From assembly GCA_031269165.1 (NCBI GenBank), contig JAISZQ010000256.1:1-10607 (forward strand): a stretch of DNA of 10,607 nucleotides. Reading direction: 5' to 3'. Made by a program: the position numbers and the translations under genes. The stretch is from Spirochaetaceae bacterium (GTDB lineage Bacteria; Spirochaetota; Spirochaetia; Treponematales; Breznakiellaceae). Below the pieces are notes generated by a model. It had not been told where the DNA came from. It saw nothing but the letters and a program-made list of their open reading frames with translations, and ran no database searches. This document shows positions 1-6,900 of this stretch, one piece after another; the first letter of the stretch is position 1, and every line of letters begins with the position of its first letter.

Positions 1-217
1 TTAGTTCCTGAATGACATAATCCGACAATCGCGCCGAGCCCGAGGTGAAATTCACGACCGCGACGATCGTCCCCTTCTTGAGGCTCTTCTCGATGCTGTT
101 CGCGCTTTCCTGTAACGCCACATCCAAAGAAACCGTCGACTGCGCGAAGACGCCCGCCGTCCCCGCCGCAAAGAGCAGCCCGAAGACCGCCAACCTAACA
201 AATGCTTTCTTAAACAT
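1..217 (-). CDS. Exported protein, N-terminal fragment (LpoB/CsgG-like family of spirochaetes, tentative)
   Basis: The gene starts at the ATG at 215-217 (minus strand) and runs off the left edge after 72 codons. The start is fixed by an AAGGAG ribosome binding site six bases upstream. Residues 1-26 form a signal peptide: basic MFKK, a hydrophobic core (AVFGLLFAAGTAG) and a VFA-Q cleavage site, so the protein is probably exported. The mature start has an amphipathic stretch (ALQESANSIEKSLKKG) followed by a beta strand, IVAVVNFTSG, and SARLSDYVIQEL. That layout, 'helix, KG, hydrophobic strand ending in NF, then LSDYV.EEL', is what I recall from LpoB/CsgG-type periplasmic proteins of treponemes, whose role is poorly defined. 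Only the N-terminus is visible, so the family call is tentative. The signal peptide and start are well supported. Confidence 0.7.
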   Translation of the reverse strand, partial: MFKKAFVRLAVFGLLFAAGTAGVFAQSTVSLDVALQESANSIEKSLKKGTIVAVVNFTSGSARLSDYVIQEL

Positions 218-255
218 ATTGTTCTCCTTAAAAAATGTTCATTGCAAAATTTGTT

Positions 256-295
256 GTATACGCGCATACGTTGTATGCGTGCGAATTCCGTATAC
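256..295 (-). promoter_or_regulatory. Candidate promoter/operator region with palindrome
   Basis: Upstream of the exported-protein gene there is a perfect 7-bp inverted repeat, CGCATAC-GTT-GTATGCG (263-279). It lies between two GTATAC hexamers (256-261 and 290-295). Read on the minus strand, the GTATAC at 256-261 lies in GCGTATACAAC, which resembles a -10 box, so the palindrome would sit between the -35 and -10 positions, a normal place for a repressor site. The -35 is weak and no regulator gene is visible, so this is inference from symmetry and position only. Confidence 0.3.
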
Positions 296-489
296 TGAAT
301 ATCCGACATCCCCGCAACCGGGGCCAGCCTCGATCCTTTACAAAACCCTTTATGTCATACCGGCCTCCTCTTAATAGTTCCCTAATCCCTGTCCACTCCT
401 TTCCCCCGTCATTGCACCTGCGGTGGGCGAGGCGGGCGCGTCGCACCATGAACGGGCCTCGACCCCCCTTCGGGGGAGAGCAAGCCCTC

Positions 490-589
490 CGTCATTGCGC
501 GGAGGCGGCAACATAGTTGCCGACGACGAAGCAATCCAGTGGATAGCCTTTTCGTCTGGATTGCTTCACCCTCTGGGTTCGCAATGACG
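490..589. repeat. CGTCATTGCG palindromic repeat, copy A
   Basis: The left end CGTCATTGCG and right end CGCAATGACG are perfect reverse complements. Inside, GAAGCAATCCAG is mirrored by CTGGATTGCTTC, so the whole roughly 100-bp unit can fold back on itself. The left arm carries a nested small palindrome, GGCAAC-ATA-GTTGCC. Non-coding; the short ORFs across it are incidental. Confidence 0.85.
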
Positions 590-618
590 ATACCGCCCAC
601 CTTCCCTTACGACCCCCT

Positions 619-720
619 CGTCATTGCGAGGAGGCGGCAACACAGTTGCCGACGACGAAGCAATCCAGTGAGGGGCCATCCCGCTTCTGGATTGTTTCAC
701 CCTTCGGGTTCGCAATGACG
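619..720. repeat. CGTCATTGCG palindromic repeat, copy B
   Basis: Same ends and core as copy A (GAAGCAATCCAG / CTGGATTG.TTC), with the nested GGCAAC-ACA-GTTGCC in the left arm and a GGGTTCGCAATGACG right end. The central loop differs from copy A, so arms are conserved while the centre drifts, as expected for a sequence kept for its structure or ends. Confidence 0.85.
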
Positions 721-752
721 ATGGTCGCCGCCCGCCTTTCCTTACGTCACCC

Positions 753-907
753 GACTAGCCTAAGCAGGTGCCGCCTGTCTAGCCTAAGCAGATGCCGCCG
801 ACTAGCCTAAACAGGTGCCGCCGACTAGCCTAAGCAGGTGCCGCCGACTAGCCTAAACAGGTGTCGCCGACTAGTCTAAACAGGTGCCGCCTGTCTAGCC
901 TAAGCGG
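753..907. repeat. Tandem array, about 7 units of 23/24 bp
   Basis: CTAG cores begin at 755, 779, 802, 825, 848, 871 and 895, giving spacings of 24, 23, 23, 23, 23 and 24. The unit is CTAGCCTAAGCAGGTGCCGC followed by either CGA (23-bp form) or CTGT (24-bp form). AAGC/AAAC and GGTG/GATG variants occur. The period is not a multiple of three and no spacers separate units, so this is neither a coding repeat nor CRISPR. The array lies between palindromic copies B and C. Confidence 0.9.
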
Positions 908-913
908 GGTCAC

Positions 914-1025
914 CGTCATTGCGAGGAGGCGGCAACATAGTTGCCGACGACGAAGCAATCCAGTGGATAGCCTCCTCGTCTGGATTGCTTCACCAACGGC
1001 AAACTGCCGCGGGTTCGCAATGACG
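914..1025. repeat. CGTCATTGCG palindromic repeat, copy C
   Basis: Full copy with ends CGTCATTGCG and CGCAATGACG. The right arm is the longer variant, containing CACCAACGGCAAACTGCCGCGGGT, which is the reverse complement of the arm type seen in the half copy at 2410. It ends 15 bp past the stop codon of the HU-like gene, so it would lie in that gene's 3' untranslated region and could form a large stem-loop there. Confidence 0.85.
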
Positions 1026-1040
1026 ATGGCCGCCGTCCGG

Positions 1041-1802
1041 CTAGGCCTGCTTCACCATGAACTTGCTCCTGACCGTGCGCATCTCCTTCAGCGGCCTTGC
1101 CTCAGAGCCCGAGTAGTACGTGCGCACCTCGACGAAGAAGTTCTTGCCGGCCAAGAGTTCCGGCACCGTGAAGACAATCCTTTTCGGGTCGTTGATTGCC
1201 AGATTGCCCGCCACCTTGATACTCACGTTGGGCGAACCCAGCGAGTAGAAGAACACGCCGACTTTGGCGGGGTCGCCCGCCACCTTCAGCCGGTCGCCCG
1301 TAATCGTGGCGATGCCGCCCTTCGTCACCACGTCGTTCACCTGTCCCGTCGTTACGTCGGTGATCTCCATGATGTAACCGTTGGTGTCGGCCAGCCCCTC
1401 GGAAATGATCTCGATACGGTCGGAGAGCGCGTTCAACGGGGGAAGCGTCTTGAAGTGGAAGGTGATCTTGTGCTTCTCGGGGTCAATCGGCTCATGCTCG
1501 TTCTCCAAAAGGCCGCCCAGATTGGGGGAGATCGAGAACATCCCGCCGAAGTTGATAGCGAAGCCGTCGCAGAGCTGGTGAGCCGACTCGCGCAGGAAGA
1601 CCGCCACGTCCTCTTTGAGATTGTCGAGGCTGCCGGTATAGCCGCCCCGCTCCTTCGCGGCGACGCAGACCTCCTCATAGGTGAGGGTCTTCTCGTTCAC
1701 CGTGCGGGCGATCAGCTTGCCCTCGTTTTCCGGCAGGTTGCTGGGATAGAGCTTCACGCGAACCCGGTGCAGAACCTGCTTGACATCATCTAAAACCGAC
1801 AT
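1041..1802 (-). CDS. HU-like DNA-binding protein with C-terminal Ig-like (DUF4469-type) domain
   Basis: A 253-aa protein. The ATG at 1800-1802 is chosen because GGAGG lies five bases upstream; an in-frame extension of seven codons to 1823 would cover that site. Residues about 1-125 resemble the HU-type domain found in this family: LIARTVNEKTLTYEEVCVAA, a helix ending FLRESAHQLCDG, then the strand FAINFGGMFSISPNLGG where HU-fold proteins carry their beta arm. Residues about 145-250 match the Ig-like DUF4469 domain: ITDVTTGQVNDVVTKGG, ITGDRLKVAGD, VGVFF and a terminal TVRSKFMV strand. Such proteins are known from Bacteroidetes and spirochaetes and are presumed nucleoid or DNA-binding; the role is not established. 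No signal peptide, so probably cytoplasmic. It is monocistronic, with repeats on both sides. Confidence 0.85.
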   Translation of the reverse strand: MSVLDDVKQVLHRVRVKLYPSNLPENEGKLIARTVNEKTLTYEEVCVAAKERGGYTGSLDNLKEDVAVFLRESAHQLCDGFAINFGGMFSISPNLGGLLENEHEPIDPEKHKITFHFKTLPPLNALSDRIEIISEGLADTNGYIMEITDVTTGQVNDVVTKGGIATITGDRLKVAGDPAKVGVFFYSLGSPNVSIKVAGNLAINDPKRIVFTVPELLAGKNFFVEVRTYYSGSEARPLKEMRTVRSKFMVKQA

Positions 1803-1948
1803 AAAAACCTCCGGTAATTCCAATATGATTGAGGCGCGAAGAGCGCCCGATTGGCGGATAAAAAGCGGACAGGCAAAGGGCGAAAACCGGCTGAAAAGGG
1901 CCCAAACAGGGAAAAAAGGGGTGTTAAGGGTCCAAAAGCCCTGTTCGA

Positions 1949-1959
1949 GGGGGGGGGGG
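1949..1959. repeat. Homopolymer G11 (C11 in the leader of the HU-like gene)
   Basis: Eleven consecutive G residues on the plus strand, about 147 bp upstream of the HU-like start. The surrounding stretch (1803-2070) contains no convincing gene. Such tracts slip during replication, so length may vary between cells; it is also a common place for sequencing error. Confidence 0.8.
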
Positions 1960-2071
1960 TTTCCTCAGACAGGAGAAAAGCGCGGAAAATGTATGGGGAC
2001 AAGTCAATCTTTTTTGCATAACCAGCCTTTTTTATATAACCCGGCACTGTTGCAGGGCAATCATGGGTATA

Positions 2072-2099
2072 AGTATACCGGGAACGAAAAAAGTGTCAA
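2072..2099 (-). promoter_or_regulatory. Sigma70-type promoter for the HU-like gene
   Basis: On the minus strand, TTGACA (2094-2099) is followed after 16 bp by TATACT (2072-2077): a perfect -35 and a one-mismatch -10. Transcription would start near 2065 and give a leader of about 260 nt before the ATG at 1802, including the C11 tract. No other gene lies in between. Position and sequence only; no transcript evidence. Confidence 0.6.
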
Positions 2100-2191
2100 G
2101 CGGTACCCCGCAAAAAACGCGAAAAAAGTTACAAAAGTCATGGCTTTTTGTGATGGAGCCGAGGCGGGACGCCTATGACACCTTCGGGTCC

Positions 2192-2271
2192 CGTCATTGC
2201 GAGGAGCGAAGCGGCGAAGCAATCCAGAACGGGACGGCATCACTGGATTGCTTCGCTTCGCTCGCAATGAC
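2192..2271. repeat. CGTCATTGCG palindromic repeat, copy D (short form)
   Basis: An 80-bp form with the compact arm GAGGAGCGAAGCGGCGAAGC in place of the GGCAAC-ATA-GTTGCC insert. The right half is its near-complement (GCTTCGCTTCGCTCGCAATGAC). A 12-bp spacer (AGGAGGCAGGGC) separates it from copy E. Confidence 0.85.
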
Positions 2272-2283
2272 AGGAGGCAGGGC

Positions 2284-2397
2284 CGTCATTGCGAGGAACG
2301 AAGCGACGAAGCAATCCAGAAGCGGGATGGCGTGCAAACGCTTCGCGTTGCCTTCTGGATTGCTTCGCTCGGCAATGTGCCGCTCGCTCGCAATGAC
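2284..2397. repeat. CGTCATTGCG palindromic repeat, copy E
   Basis: A 114-bp copy with the short-form left arm and a longer right arm (TGCTTCGCTCGGCAATGTGC then CGCTCGCTCGCAATGAC), which looks like a partly duplicated end. It is followed by the spacer AGGCGGCAGGGC, nearly the same 12 bp that follows copy D, so D and E appear to have spread as a unit. Confidence 0.85.
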
Positions 2398-2409
2398 AGG
2401 CGGCAGGGC

Positions 2410-2460
2410 CGTCATTGCGAACCCGCGGCAACATAGTTGCCGTTGGTGAAGCAATCCAGA
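2410..2460. repeat. CGTCATTGCG palindromic repeat, half copy F
   Basis: Only the left arm is present: CGTCATTGCGAACCCGCGGC, the nested GGCAAC-ATA-GTTGCC, then TTGGTGAAGCAATCCAGA. No matching CTGGATTGC...CGCAATGAC follows, so the unit is truncated about 90 bp before the malF-type promoter. From 2461 to 2548 I see nothing further. Confidence 0.75.
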
Positions 2461-2548
2461 ACGGGGAGCGGGCAAAGGCGGGATAGGGATTGGCCCCGTT
2501 CCACGAGGCGTACCGACAAGTCATCCAAAGGGCACGACTCCCCCCGTG

Positions 2549-2577
2549 TTGCGTTTTCCCAGAGGCGGTGGTATACT
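2549..2577 (+). promoter_or_regulatory. Promoter candidate for the sugar permease pair
   Basis: TTGCGT (2549-2554), a 17-bp spacer and TATACT (2572-2577). The -10 ends only five bases before the AAAGGAG ribosome binding site, so the transcript would begin at or within that site, giving a leader of roughly 13 nt. The livK promoter candidate in this window has the same tight geometry, which lends some support. Confidence 0.5.
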
Positions 2578-2596
2578 GGACAAAGGAGAAGAATTT

Positions 2597-3517
2597 ATGA
2601 TAAAAAAAACGGCTTTGCGCGGGTACGTGTCATCGTACCTGTTTCTGATTCCCTGGCTCATCGGGTTTTTTGTGCTGACGCTCTATCCGATGATCTATTC
2701 GTTATACCTGTCGTTCACAGACTACAACATTCTCCAGCCGCCTGAATGGGTCGGGCTGAAAAACTTTATCGTGATGTTTTCGGGAAACGCCGAGTATGTG
2801 AAGGACACGCGGTTCCTCAACTCGCTGGGGGTCACGTTTCGGTTTGTGTTCATCTCGGTGCCATTGAAGCTGATTTTCGCGCTCGCCGTGGCCATGCTGA
2901 TGAACCAGAAGTTACGGCTCATCCCGCTTTACCGCACGGTCTACTATATTCCGACCCTGCTCGGCGGTTCGGTGGCGATTGCCGTCCTGTGGCGGAGGCT
3001 CTTCGCGGGTGACGGCGTGATCAACATGATTATCACGGGGCTTTTTCCCTCCGCATACCCGCCGTCGTGGATTTCCGATCCCCGGTACGCGCTCATTACG
3101 CTGATCTTGCTCGCCGTGTGGCAGTTCGGCAGCCCGATGATCATCTTTCTTGCCGGACTCAAGCAAATCCCCACGGAATTCTACGAGGCGGCCAGCGTTG
3201 ACGGCGCGGGAAAAGTCAGGCAGTTTTTCAATATTACGCTGCCCGCCCTCTCGCCCATCATTCTCTTCAACCTTATCATGCAGATGATAAGCGCGTTCCA
3301 ATCGTTTACCCAAGCGTTTGTTGTTTCGGGCGGAAACGGCGGCCCGCTCGACTCGACCATGTTCTACAGCCTCTATCTCTACATCAAAGCCTTCCAGCAC
3401 TCCGAGATGGGCTACGCCTCGGCTATGGCATGGTTCCTCTTGATCGTCATCGCCGCGATGACGGCCGTCACCTTCAAGGTGTCCAATTCAATGGTTTCCT
3501 ATGGAAGCGGGGAATAA
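2597..3517 (+). CDS. ABC sugar transporter permease, MalF/UgpA type
   Basis: A 306-aa inner-membrane permease of the carbohydrate-uptake-1 ABC family. The ATG at 2597 follows AAAGGAG (2582-2588). Six membrane spans are visible at about 11-34, 75-104, 113-134, 162-187, 219-243 and 275-297. The cytoplasmic EAA loop that docks on the ATPase is at 197-216 (EAASVDGAGKVRQFF then ITLP), with its invariant glycine. The N-terminal YLFLIPWLIGFFVLTLYPMI and FTDYNILQPPEWVGLKNF are typical of MalF/UgpA subunits. The second permease follows 15 bp downstream, so the two form the heterodimeric channel. The sugar cannot be read from the permeases, and no binding protein or ATPase gene is in the window; the 130 bp upstream hold a promoter and repeats instead. 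Confidence 0.93.
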   Translation: MIKKTALRGYVSSYLFLIPWLIGFFVLTLYPMIYSLYLSFTDYNILQPPEWVGLKNFIVMFSGNAEYVKDTRFLNSLGVTFRFVFISVPLKLIFALAVAMLMNQKLRLIPLYRTVYYIPTLLGGSVAIAVLWRRLFAGDGVINMIITGLFPSAYPPSWISDPRYALITLILLAVWQFGSPMIIFLAGLKQIPTEFYEAASVDGAGKVRQFFNITLPALSPIILFNLIMQMISAFQSFTQAFVVSGGNGGPLDSTMFYSLYLYIKAFQHSEMGYASAMAWFLLIVIAAMTAVTFKVSNSMVSYGSGE

Positions 3518-3532
3518 CAAGGAGCAATAAAA

Positions 3533-4375
3533 ATGAAACCACAAACCTTTATCGGCGCAAGCGTCGCGAATATCATCATCGTTCTTTTCGGCATCCTCAT
3601 GCTCTACCCGGTCATCTGGCTCATCATGGCCTCGTTCAAGGAAGGTTCGGCCATCTTCAGCGACCCCAGCCTCATCCCAAAAACATGGACGATCCAAAAC
3701 TACGTCAAAGGCTGGGGCGGCATCGGCATCGTTACGTTCAGCACGTTCTTCAAGAACTCGTTCACCATCTGTTTCACCTGCATGATCCTGAACGCGGCGT
3801 TTTGCTCCATCACCGCCTATGCCTTCGCGCGTTTAGAGTTTCCCGGCAGAAAATTCTGGTTTGCCATCATGATGGTTACCCTCATGTTGCCCTCCCACGC
3901 CACGACCATTCCCCGGTACATCATGTTTCGCTTGTTCGGCTGGATAGACACCTTCCTCCCGCTCATCGTCCCCAAACTCTTTGCAACGGATGCTTTCTTC
4001 ATATTCCTCCTCGTCCAGTTCGTCCGCAGCCTCCCCAAAGACCTCGACGAATCGGCGCGTATCGACGGTTGCGGCAAACTCGGCATCTACGTGAAAATCA
4101 TCCTCCCGCTCAGCGTTCCCGCCATCATCACGACGGTGCTCTTCACCTTCCTGTGGACATGGGACGACTTCTTCAACCAACTGCTCTACCTCAATTCGCC
4201 GCAGATGTACACGATCCCGATGGGCCTCCGCCTCTTCCTCGACTCGTCCGGCATCTCGTCGTGGGGCTCGATGTTCGCCATGTCGGTACTTTCGCTCTTG
4301 CCCAGCTTCATCTTGTTCTTCTCGCTGCAAAAGTACTTCGTCCAGGGTATCGCGACAACCGGCATGAAGGGGTAG
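3533..4375 (+). CDS. ABC sugar transporter permease, MalG/UgpE type
   Basis: A 280-aa partner of the upstream permease, co-transcribed with it (15-bp gap, AAGGAG at 3519-3524, eight bases before the ATG). Six hydrophobic spans fit the MalG fold. Family marks are the first span followed by a FKEGSAIFSDPSLIPKTWT loop, NSFTICFTCMILNAAFCSITAYAFARLEFPGR, and the EAA loop at 172-194, here DESARIDGCGKLGIYVKIIL. The C-terminus, FFSLQKYFVQGIATTGMKG, is the classical MalG ending that contacts the ATPase. The EAA loop begins DES rather than EAA, which is common in this subgroup. The operon seems to stop here, because the next 500 bp hold a MITE-like element and no plus-strand gene. A shared housekeeping ATPase (MsmK/UgpC type) elsewhere is likely, by family precedent. 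Confidence 0.93.
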   Translation: MKPQTFIGASVANIIIVLFGILMLYPVIWLIMASFKEGSAIFSDPSLIPKTWTIQNYVKGWGGIGIVTFSTFFKNSFTICFTCMILNAAFCSITAYAFARLEFPGRKFWFAIMMVTLMLPSHATTIPRYIMFRLFGWIDTFLPLIVPKLFATDAFFIFLLVQFVRSLPKDLDESARIDGCGKLGIYVKIILPLSVPAIITTVLFTFLWTWDDFFNQLLYLNSPQMYTIPMGLRLFLDSSGISSWGSMFAMSVLSLLPSFILFFSLQKYFVQGIATTGMKG

Positions 4376-4423
4376 CCTCCGTTGGGAGAATGGAACATGG
4401 AGCGTTGATTGACTGGAGCCTGA

Positions 4424-4604
4424 GAGCCTGTTCAAAATCTCAGCAAAAGGGGGAATCGGCAAGTTGCATTGGCAAGTTGCCTCGCCTTCCCCCTCGCTCC
4501 GGTCTTGCGCCCTACGCTACCCCCTTCTACGGGGGTTTACCACCCCCGTAACGCCCCCGGATCACGGCGGAGGCTTGCGTCTCGCAGGGTTTTGAAACAG
4601 GCTC
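4424..4604 (+). mobile_element. MITE-like element, copy 1 (GAGCCTGTTC ends)
   Basis: A 181-bp non-coding unit bounded by GAGCCTGTTCAAAA and TTTTGAAACAGGCTC, which are inverted. Internally it holds C- and G-rich self-complementary blocks (CCCCCTTCTACGGGGG, CACCCCCGTAACGCCCCC). A second copy lies inverted at 7704-7851 and shares AATCTCAGCAAAAGGGGGAA, CTTCGCTCCGGTCTT-like and CCCCCGTAACGCCCCCG blocks. Copy 1 has about 30 extra bp containing a doubled GGCAAGTTGC. No transposase lies inside, so movement would need a protein supplied in trans. Confidence 0.75.
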
Positions 4605-4666
4605 AAGTATAAAAAATCTGCGTAATCCGGATCGCTATGCATAGCGCAATCTGTGGACAAAAATCC

Positions 4667-4891
4667 TTAAGTTGTTGACAGTGGAACGTTGCCGCGCCTC
4701 AGACCCCGTCCCATGCGCCCACCGATAACGTACCGATTGGCGCGTTCTGTCAGCCACGCGAGCACCGCCTGAAGGAGAGCGAAGCCCCCGCCCAACGCCA
4801 CGCTAGCCGGAAGGCCGTGAGGACTACTAAACAGCCCTCGTAAAGCGGTGCTCACCCGGCATCGACAAGTTATCTGTACCAAACGGCACAT
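4667..4891 (-). CDS. Possible small membrane protein (74 aa), doubtful
   Basis: An ATG at 4889-4891 lies 9 bases after the argS stop codon, and the bases AGGGA next to that stop could serve as a ribosome binding site, so coupling to argS is possible. The product would be 74 aa with one hydrophobic stretch (LPASVALGGGFALLQAVLAW) and a basic tail (RYVIGGRMGRGLRRG). I recognise no family. The stretch 4605-4900 has no other candidate gene and no clear repeat, and the reading frame may be chance in GC-rich DNA. Treat it as a hypothesis. Confidence 0.25.
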   Translation of the reverse strand: MCRLVQITCRCRVSTALRGLFSSPHGLPASVALGGGFALLQAVLAWLTERANRYVIGGRMGRGLRRGNVPLSTT

Positions 4892-4900
4892 AAAGAGTCC

Positions 4901-6634
4901 CTACATCGTTTCGAGAAACGGCACGCAGATGAGGTCGAGCGCTTCCTTCAGAACGGCAAGTGTCTTTTTTGACAGCGCGAGCCGCGCTTGGGCAAGGGCC
5001 TTGTCCTCGCAGTTCAAGATCGGGCAGTCGTGGTAAAAACGGCTAAAACGCTTGGCAAGGTCGTAGCAGTATGCGGCGATGATCGAGCTGTCGTAGCGCA
5101 AGGCCGCCTCGGCGAGCGCGTTCTCGAAGCCCGCAATCGTCTTGAGCAGGTCCCACTCGGCGTCCCCGGTGAGGAGGTCGTAGCGCGGTTCTCCTTCCGG
5201 TTCGTGGGTATCGTCCGCTTTTTGCCACTTCCTTACCATCGAGGAGATCCGCGCCCCCATGTATTGCAGATAGGGGCCGGTGTTGCCGTTGAAAGAGAGG
5301 GACTCCTTCGGGTTAAAGAGCATATCCTTTGACGGGGACACCTGTTGCAGATAGTAGTGCAACGCGCCGAGCGCGATTTTCTCCGCGACGTGTTCGGGGT
5401 CACCGACGGCCTCTTCCCGCTCCTTTTCGCGGATTTCGGCCAGGGCCAGATCGCGCAGTTCGTCGATCAAATCGTCCGCGTCAACGACGGTTCCCTCGCG
5501 GCTCTTCATCTTGCCTTCGGGGAGGTTGACCATGCCGTAGGAGAGGTGGTAGAGGTCGGCGGCCCACGGGTACTTGAGTTTGCGCAGGACGGAAAAGAGG
5601 ACGTTGAAATGATATATCTGCTCGGAACCGACCACGTAGATGAGCCGGTCAAAGGGCCAGTCGTTGTGGCGGGAGATGGCCGTACCGATGTCCTGCGTGA
5701 TGTAGAGCGAGGTGCCGTCTTTGCGGAGCAGTGCCTTTTTCCCCAGTTTTTCCGCCTCCAAGTCAACCCACACCGAGCCGTCTTCCTCACGGTAGAACAC
5801 CCCATCTGCAAGCCCTTCCGCGATCTTGTCCTTGCCGAGGAGGTAGGTTTCGCTTTCAAAGTAGAAGCGGTCGAACGAGACGCCGGTGCGCCGATACGTC
5901 GCCTTGATACCGTCAATTGCCCAGCCGTTCATCTTTTTCCAGAGCGCGACCGTCTCCGCGTCGCCCGCTTCCCACTTTCGCAACAGTTCCCGCGCCCGAT
6001 CTTCCGGCACCGTCTCGTCGCCGGTTTCGGCAGTCTGGTGGAAGCGCACATACCAGTCGCCGACAAAACGGTCGCTCTTGACCCCCGCGCTTTCCGGCGT
6101 CGCGCCGTTGCCCAGTTCTTGGTAAGCGAGCATCGACTTACAGATGTGGATACCCCGGTCGTTGATGATGCAGACTTTTTGCACGTCCGCCCCCACCGCC
6201 CGCAAGATCCGCGCAAGGCTTTCGCCCAAAACGTCGTTTCGCAGATGACCCAAGTGCAGGGGCTTATTGGTATTCGGGCTTGAAAACTCAACCATGATCC
6301 GCTTGCCTTTCAGCAGGGCGCGCGCAGGGGTGTCCCGCCCGCTATCCGACAAAACGTGTTGCGCGAACCGCCCCCGGTCAAGCGAAACGTTGAGGTAGGG
6401 CCCCCGCGCGGAAACCGTTCCATAACCGGCAAGCGCCGCGTCGCCCGCAAGTTTTTCCGCAACGGCTAAGGCGATCTGCGCGGGGCTTTTTTTCCACTGT
6501 TTGGCAAACGGAAACATCGGAAACCCGACGTCGCCCATCTCCGGCTGGGGCGGCAATTCGGCGGTAAGCGCGGTTTCCGATACGTGTAAAGCTTCGGCAA
6601 GTTTTGTAAGCCACAGAGCGTCAATGGTAAACAT
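4901..6634 (-). CDS. argS: Arginyl-tRNA synthetase
   Basis: A 577-aa cytoplasmic enzyme that charges tRNA-Arg with arginine using ATP; class I. Near the N-terminus is the additional tRNA-recognition domain, with GDVGFPMFPFAKQWKKSPAQIA. The nucleotide-binding signature is at about 113-133: VEFSSPNTNKPLHLGHLRND, with HLGH (127-130) as the HIGH motif. The second catalytic signature is KMKSREG (375-381) in place of KMSKS, as in many ArgS. The C-terminal anticodon-binding helical domain includes GALHYYLQQVSPSKD, FNGNTGPYLQYMGAR and the terminal LDLICVPFLETM. Length is normal for the family. I use the ATG at 6632-6634; an in-frame TTG at 6673 adds 13 residues unlike family N-termini. It is probably transcribed alone, from a promoter candidate at 6794-6822. 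Confidence 0.97.
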   Translation of the reverse strand: MFTIDALWLTKLAEALHVSETALTAELPPQPEMGDVGFPMFPFAKQWKKSPAQIALAVAEKLAGDAALAGYGTVSARGPYLNVSLDRGRFAQHVLSDSGRDTPARALLKGKRIMVEFSSPNTNKPLHLGHLRNDVLGESLARILRAVGADVQKVCIINDRGIHICKSMLAYQELGNGATPESAGVKSDRFVGDWYVRFHQTAETGDETVPEDRARELLRKWEAGDAETVALWKKMNGWAIDGIKATYRRTGVSFDRFYFESETYLLGKDKIAEGLADGVFYREEDGSVWVDLEAEKLGKKALLRKDGTSLYITQDIGTAISRHNDWPFDRLIYVVGSEQIYHFNVLFSVLRKLKYPWAADLYHLSYGMVNLPEGKMKSREGTVVDADDLIDELRDLALAEIREKEREEAVGDPEHVAEKIALGALHYYLQQVSPSKDMLFNPKESLSFNGNTGPYLQYMGARISSMVRKWQKADDTHEPEGEPRYDLLTGDAEWDLLKTIAGFENALAEAALRYDSSIIAAYCYDLAKRFSRFYHDCPILNCEDKALAQARLALSKKTLAVLKEALDLICVPFLETM

Positions 6635-6713
6635 AACAATCCCTATCCTACCACGGCTTTTCGGGAGAAACAAGGGAGATGGGGGGCCGTGTTATTCCCG
6701 CGCGTTCATGCTC

Positions 6714-6793
6714 GTATCCCGACACGATGGTACCAGCGGATAAAAAGAGTATCCGGTAAAGCATAGAGGCCAAATACGGCCTTTCCGTGCCGC
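6714..6793 (+). repeat. 80-bp direct repeat, left copy (flanks RAYT-like unit)
   Basis: Begins GTATCCCGACACGAT and ends CCAAATACGGCCTTTCCGTG then CCGC. It aligns without gaps to 7617-7696; by hand I count 66 of 80 identical positions. Both copies are in the same orientation, 903 bp apart, and bracket the RAYT-like unit. The left copy also lies in the leader of argS. Confidence 0.8.
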
Positions 6794-6822
6794 AATATAC
6801 CGATCTTGTCTCAAAACTTCAA
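6794..6822 (-). promoter_or_regulatory. Promoter candidate for argS
   Basis: On the minus strand TTGAAG (6817-6822), a 17-bp spacer and TATATT (6794-6799). It would start transcription near 6787, inside the left direct repeat, giving a leader of about 150 nt. Four of six and five of six consensus matches; moderate support only. Confidence 0.4.
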
Positions 6823-6900
6823 TGTTTTTCACTTTTTTCACGCTTTTTTCCCGTCTGATTAAAGCAAAACCGCAACTCAACGCCTTAATAGAGGGTATAA

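Noticed and set aside
407..455. Degenerate CGTCATTGCA start of another palindromic copy
   Set aside because: Only the first nine bases match the family; core GAAGCAATCC and the right end are absent.
753..907. Possible CRISPR array
   Set aside because: Units of 23/24 bp follow one another directly with no spacers.
861..1793. 310-codon plus-strand open frame
   Set aside because: Antisense shadow of the HU-like gene; it begins inside the tandem array and a palindromic repeat and has no family features.
2063..2524. Several overlapping short open frames
   Set aside because: They read through palindromic repeat copies D-F and translate the repeat in several frames; no coding signal.
3430..4551. 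373-codon open frame overlapping the MalG-type gene
   Set aside because: Histidine/arginine/proline-rich shadow of the true frame, typical of GC-rich DNA.
5345..6283. 312-codon plus-strand open frame
   Set aside because: Antisense of argS.
6635..6673. TTG start 13 codons upstream for argS
   Set aside because: The extension (FLPKSRGRIGIV) is unlike ArgS N-termini; the ATG at 6634 fits family length.
6645..6673. TTGTTT-17-TAGGAT as argS promoter
   Set aside because: It would start transcription about four bases before the ATG and leave no ribosome binding site; 6794-6822 is better.
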